A stretch of 53,050 nt of DNA from an uncultured Coriobacteriaceae bacterium (GCA_902798915.1 CADBYM010000023.1:1-53050); one strand, 5' to 3'. Counted from the stretch's first letter, positions 1 through 8,467 are shown. Numbers and translations: made by a program. Notes: generated by a model from the letters alone, not told the origin.

Positions 1-1
1 C

Positions 2-355
2 AACCGGCCCGCGGCGAGCCAGCCCGAGCGCTTCTACCACGGCCTGGTGCTGGGCATGCTCGCCTCGCTGCGCGGGCGCTGGAGCGTGGAGTCCAACCGG
101 GAGAGCGGCTTCGGGCGCTACGACGTGGCGCTCGTGCCCACCGACGGCGCGGCGGGCACGGACCCCGCCGTGGTGATGGAGTTCAAGGTGTTCGACGACT
201 GGGACGAGGAGACGCTGGCCGACACCGTGGCCCGCGCCCACGCACAGATCGACGAGAAGGCCTACGTCGCCGGCCTCGTGGAGCGCGGCATCGACGAGTC
301 GCGCATACGCACCTACGGCATCGCCTTCCGCGGCAAGGAGGTGCTCGTTGGCTGA
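2..355 (+). CDS. C-terminal part of an AAA-ATPase-like / PD-(D/E)XK nuclease family protein (5' end outside window)
   Basis: The frame is open from the first bases of the window and ends with TGA at 353-355, so this is the last ~117 residues of a longer protein. The segment FYHGLVLGMLASL, the Asp in RYDVALVP and the Glu-x-Lys in VVMEFKVF match the C-terminal restriction-endonuclease-like (PD-(D/E)XK) domain found behind an AAA-ATPase-like domain in the DUF1703 family. These proteins are widespread in gut anaerobes, often in many copies, and have no firmly established function. The ATPase part cannot be seen here. The assignment of the domain is fairly secure; any biochemical role is unknown. 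Confidence 0.7.
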   Translation, partial: NRPAASQPERFYHGLVLGMLASLRGRWSVESNRESGFGRYDVALVPTDGAAGTDPAVVMEFKVFDDWDEETLADTVARAHAQIDEKAYVAGLVERGIDESRIRTYGIAFRGKEVLVG

Positions 356-384
356 TGGCAACTCATGTGGGATGACCCAGCCCG

Positions 385-1308
385 CTAGTCCCTGCCTAGG
401 TTCAGCGAAGCCAGGAGCAGAACCGCCCCAAGCACGAAGAAGCCGACGCCATACCGTCTTGATGAGGCATCCTCGGCGGAGATGGCATCCAGGAACTCCT
501 CCCTCGAGACAACGCCTGGCTGGACATGCTCGCCGTCGCTCAGGTGTTCCTCCTCCTCAAGCACGATGCTGTCTCCGCGCTGCCTTCCGACAAGGGTCAC
601 CGGCTCGGCACTCTCCAGCGTGTCGTACGAGAAGCGCACCTGCACGTCCCCGACCTCATCACCGCTCGAGAGCATGCCGGCCCCGTCCTCGTCCACCGCC
701 TGAAGGTCGAGTTCGCTGCGCGTGATGAACGGCCCACAGGCAGCCGCAAGCTCGTCCTGCGTAAACCGGCACTCCTTGGTCGTGATGTAGCGCGAGACGT
801 CGACGGAACTCACCGCGAAGTCGGCGACACGCAGGTCACCGGAGGCGGTGAAGACGTCCATGTTCACGGGCGCGGGATTCTCGTATCGCACGGTAGTTCT
901 GTCGATGACGGCATCGCGCTTCTGGCTCGCTACGATCCACTCCCGTGCGACGTAGTCTTCGGCCCTCTTTACATCGTCGGCTTCCGATATCTTATCCTCG
1001 CCCTTGTCGACCACAACCTCCCGCGATTTGAGTCGGTAGACCTTCTGAAGGGGAAGCCTCAGATAGTCGACGGCGTTCTCGACCCGCAAGCCCGCCTCCT
1101 CGTCGACGATGACCCCGCCATCCATCAGATGCGGCGTACCAGAGACGATGACGAGCTTGCCTTCGTTTTCTGGCAGGACGGCCGATGCCTCGACAAGCTC
1201 GTCGGCGACCTCGCCGATTCTCTCGGCCCTATTGGCATAGAACATCGCAAGGCCAAAGGCCATGACAATCACACCAGCAATGAGTAGTTTTGGCCTCCGG
1301 ATCAACAT
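385..1308 (-). CDS. TMEM43-like membrane protein
   Basis: About 307 residues with a hydrophobic segment right after the N-terminus (LLIAGVIVMAFGLAMFY) and a second one near the C-terminus (GVGFFVLGAVLLLASL). The long central part begins with EGKLVIVSGTPHL and continues with paired hydrophobic/charged strands, which resembles the TMEM43 domain family: a membrane-anchored domain facing away from the cytoplasm, of unknown biochemical role in bacteria. I chose the ATG at 1308 because a GAGGG motif sits about 7 bases upstream; an in-frame ATG at 1344 lacks a ribosome site. It converges on the partial nuclease gene and diverges from the GH32 gene. Family call moderate, function unknown. Confidence 0.55.
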   Translation of the reverse strand: MLIRRPKLLIAGVIVMAFGLAMFYANRAERIGEVADELVEASAVLPENEGKLVIVSGTPHLMDGGVIVDEEAGLRVENAVDYLRLPLQKVYRLKSREVVVDKGEDKISEADDVKRAEDYVAREWIVASQKRDAVIDRTTVRYENPAPVNMDVFTASGDLRVADFAVSSVDVSRYITTKECRFTQDELAAACGPFITRSELDLQAVDEDGAGMLSSGDEVGDVQVRFSYDTLESAEPVTLVGRQRGDSIVLEEEEHLSDGEHVQPGVVSREEFLDAISAEDASSRRYGVGFFVLGAVLLLASLNLGRD

Positions 1309-1439
1309 CGCCATTCCCTCACCGTCCTTGAGTCTGTGCCTCATGCGTGATTATGGCATGTTGCTGGGTTCACCTGACCGCATCTCTCTCCGCCTCTACG
1401 CCCACTGCCGTTCGCGCATTTGACGCCACGGCTGTAATC

Positions 1440-1460
1440 GTTCTCACGTATGATGAGAAC
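1440..1460. promoter_or_regulatory. Inverted repeat over the -10 region of the GH32 gene (possible operator)
   Basis: GTTCTCA and TGAGAAC form a perfect 7-bp inverted repeat with a 7-base spacer (1440-1446 and 1454-1460). A TATGAT -10-like hexamer (1449-1454) lies inside it, 33 bases before the GH32 start codon. The placement would let a sugar-responsive dimeric repressor block transcription. No regulator gene is adjacent and no good -35 lies at normal spacing (TTGACG at 1420 is 23 bases away), so the operator call is an inference. Confidence 0.4.
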
Positions 1461-1487
1461 ACTTGTGGACCACGAGAAAGGATCTGT

Positions 1488-2954
1488 ATGAGCAACGAGT
1501 CTTGGCGTCCCAAACTGCACGTCGCACCCCACGACGGGTCCATTTCGGACCCCAATGGCCTGTGCCAGTTCAAGGGCACGTATCACTTCTTCTGCCAGAA
1601 TGCGCCGACGTATCCGCCCGACGTGGACTCCCCGCATGGCTGGGGCCACTTCGCCAGCCGTGACCTCGTGAATTGGACGTTCCTCGGCTGCCACATCATG
1701 CCCGACTTCCCTGGCGATCGTGACGGCGCCTATTCGGGCGGTGCCTACATCAACGAGGATACCGACGAGGCGTGGTTCTACTACACCGGCAACGTACGCG
1801 ACGGCGAGGGTGACGGTACCTATTCAGGCCGCGACGCCAATCAGACGCTCATGAAGTCCTACAACGGCATCAACATGGGTCAGAAGCAGGTCGTGCTCGA
1901 CAACTCCAGCTATCCTGCGTATTGCTCGAACCACGTCCGCGACCCCAAGGTGTGGAAGCAGGACGGCGTGCTGCACATGCTGCTTGGTGCTCGCACGCGT
2001 GCTGACTCGCGCGGTGCCATCATGATGTACGACTCCCCCGACGGCATCGACTGGACCATGTCGGGTTCCGTCACGAACTTCGGCGAGAAGCCCTTCGGCT
2101 ACATGTGGGAGTGCCCGGATCGCATCGTCCTCGACGGGCGCGAGTTCATCTCGACCTGCCCGCAGGGTATGGCGACGGCCATCGAGTCGCAGGGTTCCAC
2201 GCGCACGACGGCCCAGAACGTGCACGGTGCCGGCTACTTCCCCATCGACGGTACCATCGTGGACCTCATGGCTCAGGACACCGAGCTCATGGACGCCGAG
2301 GCGCCGCACGCCGCCATCGACGAGTCCACCTACGTCGACTGGGACTATGGCTTTGACTTCTACGCCTGCCAGAGCCTCGTGGACGACAAGGGTCGCACCC
2401 TGCTCGTGGGTTGGATGAGCCTGCCGCACGACGAGGCTGACGTCCGTGCCTACGACAACCCCACGCAAACCTGGCGTGGCTGCCTCACCATTCCCCGCGT
2501 CCTCACCTACTGCGAGAAGTGCGGACGCATCCTTCAGGCACCTCCCGCAGAGATTGACACCCTGCGCGGCGAGGCGCAGGCGTTCGACGGCTCTGCGACG
2601 CTTCCCAAGCCCTCCGACGTCGTAATCGAGGGCATCGAGGGCAAGGGCACCATCAGGTTCGGCGAGTTCCTTGAGCTTCGCTTCGAGGACGACGTCGCCA
2701 AGCTGGAGTTCTCCGACATGTCCAAGAGCGGCGACCGCAAGCTGCGTCAGGCGCCCATCGACGAGGTGCGCAACGTACGCATCCTCGTGGACACTTCCGT
2801 GCTCGAGATTTTCGTGAATGACGGCATGTATGTGTTTGGCACGCGCTTCTACGAGGAATCCGACGAGCTCGTGATCAGTCATGACCTCAAGGCTTCCAGC
2901 CAGACGTGGTATCCCATGGGCGAGGTCACCGTCAACTATCTCGTCACGCGATAA
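1488..2954 (+). CDS. Glycoside hydrolase family 32 beta-fructosidase / sucrose-6-phosphate hydrolase-like
   Basis: 488 residues starting at an ATG preceded by GAAAGGA. GH32 enzymes hydrolyse terminal beta-fructosyl bonds (sucrose, sucrose-6-phosphate, fructo-oligosaccharides) by a retaining mechanism. The three family motifs are present in order: SDPNG near residue 20 (nucleophile Asp), RDPKV near 160 (transition-state Asp), and ECPD near 205 (acid/base Glu). A C-terminal beta-sandwich with VRILVDTSVLEIFVNDG is typical of the family. The first motif deviates from the usual N-D-P-N-G, having Ser in place of Asn. No signal peptide is visible, so a cytoplasmic enzyme acting on an imported sugar or sugar phosphate is likely. 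No transporter or fructokinase is adjacent, so the substrate cannot be fixed. Confidence 0.85.
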   Translation: MSNESWRPKLHVAPHDGSISDPNGLCQFKGTYHFFCQNAPTYPPDVDSPHGWGHFASRDLVNWTFLGCHIMPDFPGDRDGAYSGGAYINEDTDEAWFYYTGNVRDGEGDGTYSGRDANQTLMKSYNGINMGQKQVVLDNSSYPAYCSNHVRDPKVWKQDGVLHMLLGARTRADSRGAIMMYDSPDGIDWTMSGSVTNFGEKPFGYMWECPDRIVLDGREFISTCPQGMATAIESQGSTRTTAQNVHGAGYFPIDGTIVDLMAQDTELMDAEAPHAAIDESTYVDWDYGFDFYACQSLVDDKGRTLLVGWMSLPHDEADVRAYDNPTQTWRGCLTIPRVLTYCEKCGRILQAPPAEIDTLRGEAQAFDGSATLPKPSDVVIEGIEGKGTIRFGEFLELRFEDDVAKLEFSDMSKSGDRKLRQAPIDEVRNVRILVDTSVLEIFVNDGMYVFGTRFYEESDELVISHDLKASSQTWYPMGEVTVNYLVTR

Positions 2955-2974
2955 CTCCAGAAGCAGGCATACGC

Positions 2975-3019
2975 GAGGGGATTTCGCAAAAGGGACGGCC
3001 CCTTTTGCGAAATCCCCTC
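2975..3019. repeat. Perfect 20-bp inverted repeat between convergent genes (terminator / long hairpin)
   Basis: Arms 2975-2994 and 3000-3019 are perfectly complementary with a 5-base loop. It lies between the ends of the GH32 gene (+) and the isochorismatase-like gene (-), so it could terminate both. There is no T-tract on either side, and the stem contains AAAAGGG with a GGGAC..CCC core shared with other hairpins of this window. Confidence 0.8.
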
Positions 3020-3052
3020 AAGAAACGTGGTACCTTGCAGTTCTGGAGTCGC

Positions 3053-3616
3053 CTAGCTGAGGGCGTTAACAAACTCCTGTGCTGTGGTGATTGTGGAGCC
3101 ATAGCACTTCTCGAAGTGCTCGAGCGCCCCTTCCTGCGTGCCACAGAGGAACGTTCGCGTTGCGTCCTCAACAACTATCGAATCGTACCCCAGGTAATAG
3201 GCATCTGCCAGTGTGTGCAGAACGCAGATGTTCGTATCCTCACCGACCGCGATGACCGTCTTCACGCCCAACTCGCGCAGGAGCAGGTCGAGCTCAGTGC
3301 CGAAGAAGCCCGAGTATCTGCGCTTCGTGATGATGAAGTCGCGATTGCCCGTTCCGGCACGCAGAACAGGGTTGGGAACGGCTATGCCCTTGATGCCATG
3401 CTCGCCCCACAACTCGAGTTCTTTGTCCAGCCCCGGAATGTGCGCGTCATCGCAGAAGATGATCGGCATGCCCGCCTCACGCGCGGCGTCGACGACCCGC
3501 TTGGCGTTGCGGACCATGCGCGCCTCTTCGGGACTGGGTTGGTACAGCGTGTCGGTGTTGGCCGTCACGAGCACGTCTACGACAAGGACGGCGCTCGTCT
3601 GCACATTGATGTCCAT
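3053..3616 (-). CDS. Isochorismatase-like cysteine hydrolase
   Basis: 187 residues, the usual length of single-domain isochorismatase-family amidohydrolases (nicotinamidase, ureidoacrylate/carbamoyl-type hydrolases and others). The expected Asp-Lys-Cys triad can be seen: Asp14 in LVVDV, Lys in IITKRRYSGFFGT near residue 100, and Cys in GEDTNICVLHT near residue 130, the last with the characteristic following segment for the cis-peptide turn. It is the last gene of a leftward run that begins with the GlpA-like gene, 21 bases after the DUF1667 gene, so it may be co-transcribed with the glycerol-type module. The substrate cannot be told from sequence. Confidence 0.8.
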   Translation of the reverse strand: MDINVQTSAVLVVDVLVTANTDTLYQPSPEEARMVRNAKRVVDAAREAGMPIIFCDDAHIPGLDKELELWGEHGIKGIAVPNPVLRAGTGNRDFIITKRRYSGFFGTELDLLLRELGVKTVIAVGEDTNICVLHTLADAYYLGYDSIVVEDATRTFLCGTQEGALEHFEKCYGSTITTAQEFVNALS

Positions 3617-3637
3617 GCGATTCTCCCTTCGCCTCGT

Positions 3638-4003
3638 TCATGCACGCCGCGTTGCGACGACGTCGACCCCCGTGCCTGCCACGTTAGCCACGACAACGTC
3701 GCCGATGGCCACCGGGGCGCTCAGCCGAACGCCCTCGAGTGCACTCATCACGTCAAAGATCTTGTCCTTTGGGATATCGGTTGCGGTCTTGACCGATACC
3801 ATCCTATCTCGCGCGCTACCGTCCACGGGAACGGAACTCGTGACGATGCGCGTGGGACTCGTCACTTCCTTGCGACCATAGGCGTCCCCGCGCTTGCAGG
3901 TGTTGCCCGTGACCGATTGCACCACACCGTCCTCCAGCGTGACGACGAGCGGGCATCCCAGCGGGCAGTTGATGCAGATAAGCTCGCGCTCTTCGCGTGC
4001 CAT
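3638..4003 (-). CDS. DUF1667 protein (third component of GlpA-like oxidoreductase module)
   Basis: 121 residues with CINCPLGC at residues 10-17 and a fourth Cys at 36 (NTCKRG), the pattern of the DUF1667 family and suited to an iron-sulfur or zinc site. The ATG at 4003 lies one base after the upstream stop codon, and its GGAGG ribosome site is inside the end of the upstream gene, so translation is probably coupled. In many anaerobes (for example the glycerol locus of Thermotoga maritima) this small protein follows a GlpA-like dehydrogenase and an NADH-oxidase-like flavoprotein, as here. It is presumed to be an accessory or electron-transfer subunit of that complex. Its exact role is not known. 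Confidence 0.85.
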   Translation of the reverse strand: MAREERELICINCPLGCPLVVTLEDGVVQSVTGNTCKRGDAYGRKEVTSPTRIVTSSVPVDGSARDRMVSVKTATDIPKDKIFDVMSALEGVRLSAPVAIGDVVVANVAGTGVDVVATRRA

Positions 4004-4004
4004 G

Positions 4005-5294
4005 TTATTCCTCCTCAAGCCTTATGACGATGTGCCCGGCGTCAACACGTTCGAGAAGGTCTGCCCGCCTCAGCACGACCTCCTCCATCTCGCCCGGGGC
4101 TAACACGCGCTTCTTGCGATGCATGATGCGCTCGTCCCCTACGAACACGCTCACAAACCGGTCGCGGTACACGTTGTCCACGCGGAACCGAACGGTGAGG
4201 CGCTCATCCATGCGCGCAGGAGCAATCGTCGACGGAACGGTGTAGCGCACACCATTTCCCGCCTCGAGGCAGAGCGCACGCTGTGCCTCGGCCGCCTCGT
4301 CAGCCTGCACGTCTGCCGACCGTTGCCCTAACGCATAGTGCGCCGCACAACGACCTGCCGCATCGGCCTCTTGGCTCACATAGTCCACAAGATCGTGGAC
4401 GTGAAGGACGTTGCCACACGCAAAGATGCCCGGCACGCTCGTTTGCAGGCTTTCGTCAACCACGGGCCCCCGCGTCACGGGGCTCAGTTCCACGCCCGCC
4501 TCGCGCGAGAGTTCGTTCTCGGGAAGCAGGCCCACCGAGAGCATCAACGTGTCACAGGCATAGCGCACCTCAGTGCCGGGGATGGGGCGCCTTTGCTCGT
4601 CGACCTTCGCTATCCACACGGCCTCGACGCGCTTGCGACCCTCGATGCGCGTCACGGTATGCGAGAGGAGCAGCGGTATGCCGTAGTCGTCCAGGCACTG
4701 CACGATATTGCGCTTCAGCCCGCCCGAATATGGCATGAGCTCTGCGACGCACGCGACGTGAGCGCCCTCGAGCGTCATGCGGCGCGCCATTATCAGCCCA
4801 ATGTCACCGGAACCCAGAATCACGACCTCGCGTCCCGGCATCTGGCCCTCCATGTTTACGAGCCGCTGGGCGGTGCCGGCCGTATAGATGCCTGCGGGTC
4901 GGTAGCCTGGAATGCCGAGGGCACCGCGCGGGCGCTCGCGACAGCCCATCGCTAGCACGACGGCTCCAGCTTGTACGCCATAGACCCCCCGTTCCGGACT
5001 CACGGCATGCACCACAAGGTCCGAAGACACGTCAATTACCATGGACCCCAAGCAAAACTCGACGCCCAGCTCCTGCGCACGGTCCTCATAGCGCGCCGCA
5101 TACTCTGGACCCGTGAGCTCCTCCTTGAACGTGTGCAGCCCAAAGCCGTTGTGGATGCATTGGTTGAGGATGCCCCCGAGCCGGTCGTCTCGCTCGATCA
5201 CGAGCACGCGCTCGCATCCGCTCTCTCGTGCGGCAATGGCCGCCGCTAACCCCGCGGGGCCACCACCGATGATCACGACTTCATAGCTCAGCAT
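4005..5294 (-). CDS. NAD(P)/FAD-dependent oxidoreductase (GlpA-module second subunit)
   Basis: 429 residues. N-terminal FAD-binding Rossmann motif at residues 10-15 (GGGPAG), a second dinucleotide-binding motif near residue 160 (GSGDIG), the GCRERPRGALGIPG segment and the C-terminal FACGN motif place it in the pyridine-nucleotide disulfide-oxidoreductase-like superfamily, without a redox CxxxxC pair. The start at 5294 is one base after the preceding stop codon, and the GGGAGG ribosome site lies in the preceding gene, exactly the same arrangement as at the next junction. Working with the GlpA-like and DUF1667 proteins, it probably passes electrons from the substrate flavoprotein to NAD(P) or a ferredoxin-type carrier. 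Confidence 0.85.
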   Translation of the reverse strand: MLSYEVVIIGGGPAGLAAAIAARESGCERVLVIERDDRLGGILNQCIHNGFGLHTFKEELTGPEYAARYEDRAQELGVEFCLGSMVIDVSSDLVVHAVSPERGVYGVQAGAVVLAMGCRERPRGALGIPGYRPAGIYTAGTAQRLVNMEGQMPGREVVILGSGDIGLIMARRMTLEGAHVACVAELMPYSGGLKRNIVQCLDDYGIPLLLSHTVTRIEGRKRVEAVWIAKVDEQRRPIPGTEVRYACDTLMLSVGLLPENELSREAGVELSPVTRGPVVDESLQTSVPGIFACGNVLHVHDLVDYVSQEADAAGRCAAHYALGQRSADVQADEAAEAQRALCLEAGNGVRYTVPSTIAPARMDERLTVRFRVDNVYRDRFVSVFVGDERIMHRKKRVLAPGEMEEVVLRRADLLERVDAGHIVIRLEEE

Positions 5295-5295
5295 G

Positions 5296-6744
5296 TCACT
5301 CGCCTCCCTCTTGAGCGAGGAGCTCGGACCCGGGACCACACTTCGTGATCTGGGTGGGTGCCAACCCAAGCTCGCGCTCCATGATGGCCATGATCTTTGG
5401 CGTGCAGAAGCCACCTTGGCAACGTCCCATCGTGCAGCCCGTCCGCCGCTTGATGGCATCGACACTCGTCGCCGGAATCGGACGATGCAACACGTCCACG
5501 ATCTGCGCCTCGCTCACACGACAGCACCGGCAGACCACGTGGCCGTAAGCTGGGTCCTTCGCCACGAGTTCGTTCCAGTCCTCGCGACTCGTGGTCACGA
5601 GATTCACCACGCCCGGTCTCGTGTGCACGACATCTTCCGAAGGCTTCTCCCTCAGGTCGAGTATGTCGCGAACGACGGTGGACACCATACGTCCAATTGC
5701 CGGGCATGACGTGAGTCCCGGGCTCTCGATGGCGGCGCAGTCCACGAATCCTGGCGCGCCTTCGACCTCACCGATGATGAAGTCGTGCCTCTCCTCATGC
5801 GCACGCAACCCCGCGAAGGTCGTTATCACCTCGCGCAGCGGGACGTCGCGCACGGCGATGCCACACTTTGTCACTACCTCAGCAAGACCCGCAGCGGTGG
5901 TGTCCACGCCTTCCTTGTCTTCCACGTCGGTGGCCGTTGGTCCGACGATCACGTTGCCATGAACTGTGGGCGAGACGAGTACGCCCTTGCCCATCTTTGT
6001 GGGCAAGGTGAACACCGTGTGCCTCACATGCCCAAAGGCCGTGGTGTCGAGCAGGTAGTATTCGCCCTTGCGTGCCACAATGCGCATCTTCTCGTCCGCG
6101 ACCATGTTGTGCAGTTCGTCCGCGTACACGCCGGCTGCGTTCACCACGCAGCGCGTGCGCAGCGTCCCTGCCGTTGTGCGTACCAGCCATTCGTCCTCAA
6201 CGCGCTCAATGCCCTCGACGTTGGTGTTGAAGATAAACTCGGCTCCGTTGGTCGCGGCGTTCTCGGCCATGGCGACGCAGAGCCCGAACGGGTCGACGAT
6301 GGCCCCCGTGGGCGCCCAGAGCGCGCACACCGCCTCATCGGTGACGTTGGGCTCCATGCTCACGAGCTCGTCACGCTCGACGATGCGCAGCCCCTCTACG
6401 CCGTTGGCCACACCACGCTCGAGGAGCGACTCCAGTGCCGGACGAGCCTGTGCGTCGGTACACACCACGAGCGACCCGCAGGGCACGAGCGCGAAGTTCA
6501 ACTCCTTGGCAAGCTCTCGCATGAGCTTGTTGCCCTCCACGTTGAGGCGCGCCATCATTGAGCCCGGCTGCGCGTCGAATCCCGCGTGCACGATGGCAGA
6601 GTTCGCCTTAGAGGTGCCGCAACACACGTCATCCGCACGCTCCACCACACAAACCCGAGCCTCATAGCGAGAGAGCTCCCGTGCGACGGCGCACCCCGAG
6701 ACACCCGCACCTACGATGACAACGTCAAATTGGTCGTTCGCCAT
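5296..6744 (-). CDS. GlpA-like FAD-dependent glycerol-3-phosphate (or 2-hydroxyacid) dehydrogenase with BFD-like [2Fe-2S] domain
   Basis: 482 residues. FAD-binding GAGVSG at residues 12-17, then a DAO-type fold, and a C-terminal BFD-like domain with CRCCRVSEAQI and TGCTMGRCQGGFC, which should bind a [2Fe-2S] cluster. This fits the short GlpA form oxidising sn-glycerol-3-phosphate to dihydroxyacetone phosphate; an L-2-hydroxyglutarate-oxidase-like activity is the main alternative. I start at ATG 6744 because AGGGGAGG is about 7 bases upstream; a TTG directly before it is less likely. First gene of a tightly packed four-gene run. A weak promoter (TTGGTG, 18 bases, TAGAAT) can be seen at 6794-6823. 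No glycerol kinase lies in the window. Confidence 0.85.
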   Translation of the reverse strand: MANDQFDVVIVGAGVSGCAVARELSRYEARVCVVERADDVCCGTSKANSAIVHAGFDAQPGSMMARLNVEGNKLMRELAKELNFALVPCGSLVVCTDAQARPALESLLERGVANGVEGLRIVERDELVSMEPNVTDEAVCALWAPTGAIVDPFGLCVAMAENAATNGAEFIFNTNVEGIERVEDEWLVRTTAGTLRTRCVVNAAGVYADELHNMVADEKMRIVARKGEYYLLDTTAFGHVRHTVFTLPTKMGKGVLVSPTVHGNVIVGPTATDVEDKEGVDTTAAGLAEVVTKCGIAVRDVPLREVITTFAGLRAHEERHDFIIGEVEGAPGFVDCAAIESPGLTSCPAIGRMVSTVVRDILDLREKPSEDVVHTRPGVVNLVTTSREDWNELVAKDPAYGHVVCRCCRVSEAQIVDVLHRPIPATSVDAIKRRTGCTMGRCQGGFCTPKIMAIMERELGLAPTQITKCGPGSELLAQEGGE

Positions 6745-6928
6745 CAAACCACCTCCCCTTTAGGTCCCCAATGTATGTGTCTGACCTGTGAACATTCTAC
6801 CTTTATTCAACAGGAAGCACCAAGTACGGGCCGGTATAAATGACCACGCGCCTCGCGCCATGGCGCGGGCAGCTCGGTCGTTTGTGAGAATGGTTGCGAG
6901 CTCCGAGGGCGATGCTCTAGTTCCCGTC

Positions 6929-7693
6929 CTAGTCTTTGCTGGTTTTGTGAACTTTTGTGCGCACGAACTCGTCTGAGCAACTATTCAACTGCAAACCCTG
7001 CCCAATCACATACCGGTCTGCATCCCAGCTTGTGCGACTCTCACTTGCCAAACGATTATCTACGGTTACGAGGCGAACAAAACTCAGCACAACGTAAAGC
7101 AAGAAGATAATTGCTCCAAGAGCGTGGTACCATTTTCCCTGAAAGCCGTCTTTTACGTGGGGAGATTTTGCGGCATCTAATTCGGCCTTTCGCTGTCTCT
7201 CTAGGACCTCATGCGCTTCCTGATAGCATGTCCGCGCAAACGCATCCCAATCATCATTGGCCAACGCCTGCCGCACGGCTTGATTCAGCGCGTCCATAGA
7301 CCCAGTGGTTGAAGACTTCGCGTTATCTATATGGTTTGCCGACATGATGCATTCTACGTATGCGTTTTTTGTGGACGCAGCAATAAGCAACACGTCATCC
7401 TCTTTGTCAAGCGTTAGTCCATGCTCATGGCAGCAGGTCTCCAAGGTCTCGGTCTTGCATCGTGCAACCGCATCATCTTCTTCGGTAAGGAGCAGGAACA
7501 CGCTCGTGTCGTAGACTTCGACAAGCGACCTCGCTTTTGCCTCGCATTCTCTCCTCCCACCGCCGCTGAGCACGCCAGCTTCGTCCAATACATACTCACC
7601 TTGAGCGGCTTGCACAACGCTGGGCAACGTCAGAGTCGTGAGCACCACGAAACAAGTGACCATCGACATGATTACCCTTCGAAAAACAGGCAT
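6929..7693 (-). CDS. TPM-domain membrane protein with signal peptide
   Basis: 254 residues. A hydrophobic N-terminal signal (MSMVTCFVVLTTLTLPSVVQA, cleavage likely after residue 29 or so) is followed by YVLDEAGVLSGGGRRECEAKA, the beginning typical of TPM (TPM_phosphatase) domains such as the thylakoid and bacterial YgcG-like proteins. A second hydrophobic stretch lies near residues 185-205 (ALGAIIFLLYVVLSFV), followed by a polar tail. The protein is probably held in the membrane with the TPM domain outside. Start at 7693 has GGAGGA upstream. It lies 18 bases behind the gene for a second membrane protein (7712-8467), so the two are likely an operon. Function unknown. Confidence 0.65.
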   Translation of the reverse strand: MPVFRRVIMSMVTCFVVLTTLTLPSVVQAAQGEYVLDEAGVLSGGGRRECEAKARSLVEVYDTSVFLLLTEEDDAVARCKTETLETCCHEHGLTLDKEDDVLLIAASTKNAYVECIMSANHIDNAKSSTTGSMDALNQAVRQALANDDWDAFARTCYQEAHEVLERQRKAELDAAKSPHVKDGFQGKWYHALGAIIFLLYVVLSFVRLVTVDNRLASESRTSWDADRYVIGQGLQLNSCSDEFVRTKVHKTSKD

Positions 7694-7711
7694 CCAAGAT
7701 CATCCTCCACT

Positions 7712-8467
7712 TCAGAAGACCCACAGCATCAGCAACAACGCAGCCAGAAGCACGGCGCTAATCTTCATCGATCTTCGCGCCAGCTTCTTGCGGTCGATTG
7801 GCAAATCGCCCCATACCGCGCCTGTCTGCCCATTGATCGCAGTCACGAACTCTTTGCCATCCCACTTCGTGACATGCAGCCATACGGGTTGCAGCACCAA
7901 GCATGCCTCTTGCCACTCAAACCCGTGGCGTTGCTCTCGCGCACGAACGCGAAGGAAGGCACTACTAACGGACTGCCGTATGGCCGCATCGAATGATTTC
8001 TCTGCACGACTCTGTGCTATCTCGCGACAGGTCTTTGCGTCCAAGTCGGCAATCAGCACAGGGCAATCGAGTCCGTCTGCTGATTCTATTGATTGGAGGC
8101 CGGCATAGTCATAAGGTTCAACTGCCTCAAGATATTCACGTTCAATGGATGAACAGGCACAGACCGGCAGATGCGCAAAGCTCATGACGCCAGCGCGACG
8201 AAGCTCGTAGTAATTGATGCGCTTGTATCTATACGAAGCGTCCTCCCACAGCTGCTCAGTCTCGCCATCCAATTCAACGTCACCCAAGACCGATAATTCG
8301 TAGTGCCAAAAGGGAACATACGCCGACCTGACGCATGAGATGCTCTGGTCATCAGCAAAGGAAGAAGGCAAATCCTTATGCCGTGCATAGTGTTTGCGGA
8401 GGATGTTCGTGGCAGTATCGCGGTCAATGCTGAACGGGACAATTGCCGTGGGCTGCAGAGCCTGCAT
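7712..8467 (-). CDS. C-terminal-anchored membrane protein related to TFIIB-type zinc-ribbon proteins, lacking the zinc ribbon
   Basis: 251 residues from the ATG at 8467 (GGAGG 11 bases upstream). The region beginning VPFSIDRDTATNILRKHY, followed by VRSAYVPFWHYE, resembles the body of a Firmicutes/Coriobacteriia family whose members start with a Cys4 zinc ribbon (often labelled TFIIB-type zinc ribbon or PriA-like) and end in a transmembrane helix; here the final residues are a clear membrane helix (ISAVLLAALLLMLWVF). No CxxC ribbon exists before the homologous part: the upstream DNA is occupied by the idi gene in another frame. It therefore looks like a 5'-truncated member, possibly still expressed with the TPM gene behind it. 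Function unknown. Confidence 0.5.
   Translation of the reverse strand: MQALQPTAIVPFSIDRDTATNILRKHYARHKDLPSSFADDQSISCVRSAYVPFWHYELSVLGDVELDGETEQLWEDASYRYKRINYYELRRAGVMSFAHLPVCACSSIEREYLEAVEPYDYAGLQSIESADGLDCPVLIADLDAKTCREIAQSRAEKSFDAAIRQSVSSAFLRVRAREQRHGFEWQEACLVLQPVWLHVTKWDGKEFVTAINGQTGAVWGDLPIDRKKLARRSMKISAVLLAALLLMLWVF

Noticed and set aside
385..725. Plus-strand open frame 348-725 following the nuclease gene
   Set aside because: Lies over the TMEM43-like gene on the other strand, with Arg/Pro-rich composition typical of shadow frames.
526..1287. Long open frame antisense to the TMEM43-like gene
   Set aside because: Exact shadow of the minus-strand gene; no ribosome site, no family resemblance. 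High GC at third positions creates such frames throughout the window (also 1824-2882, 2906-4027, 13010-14392, 15213-16613, 23258-24922, 24678-26720).
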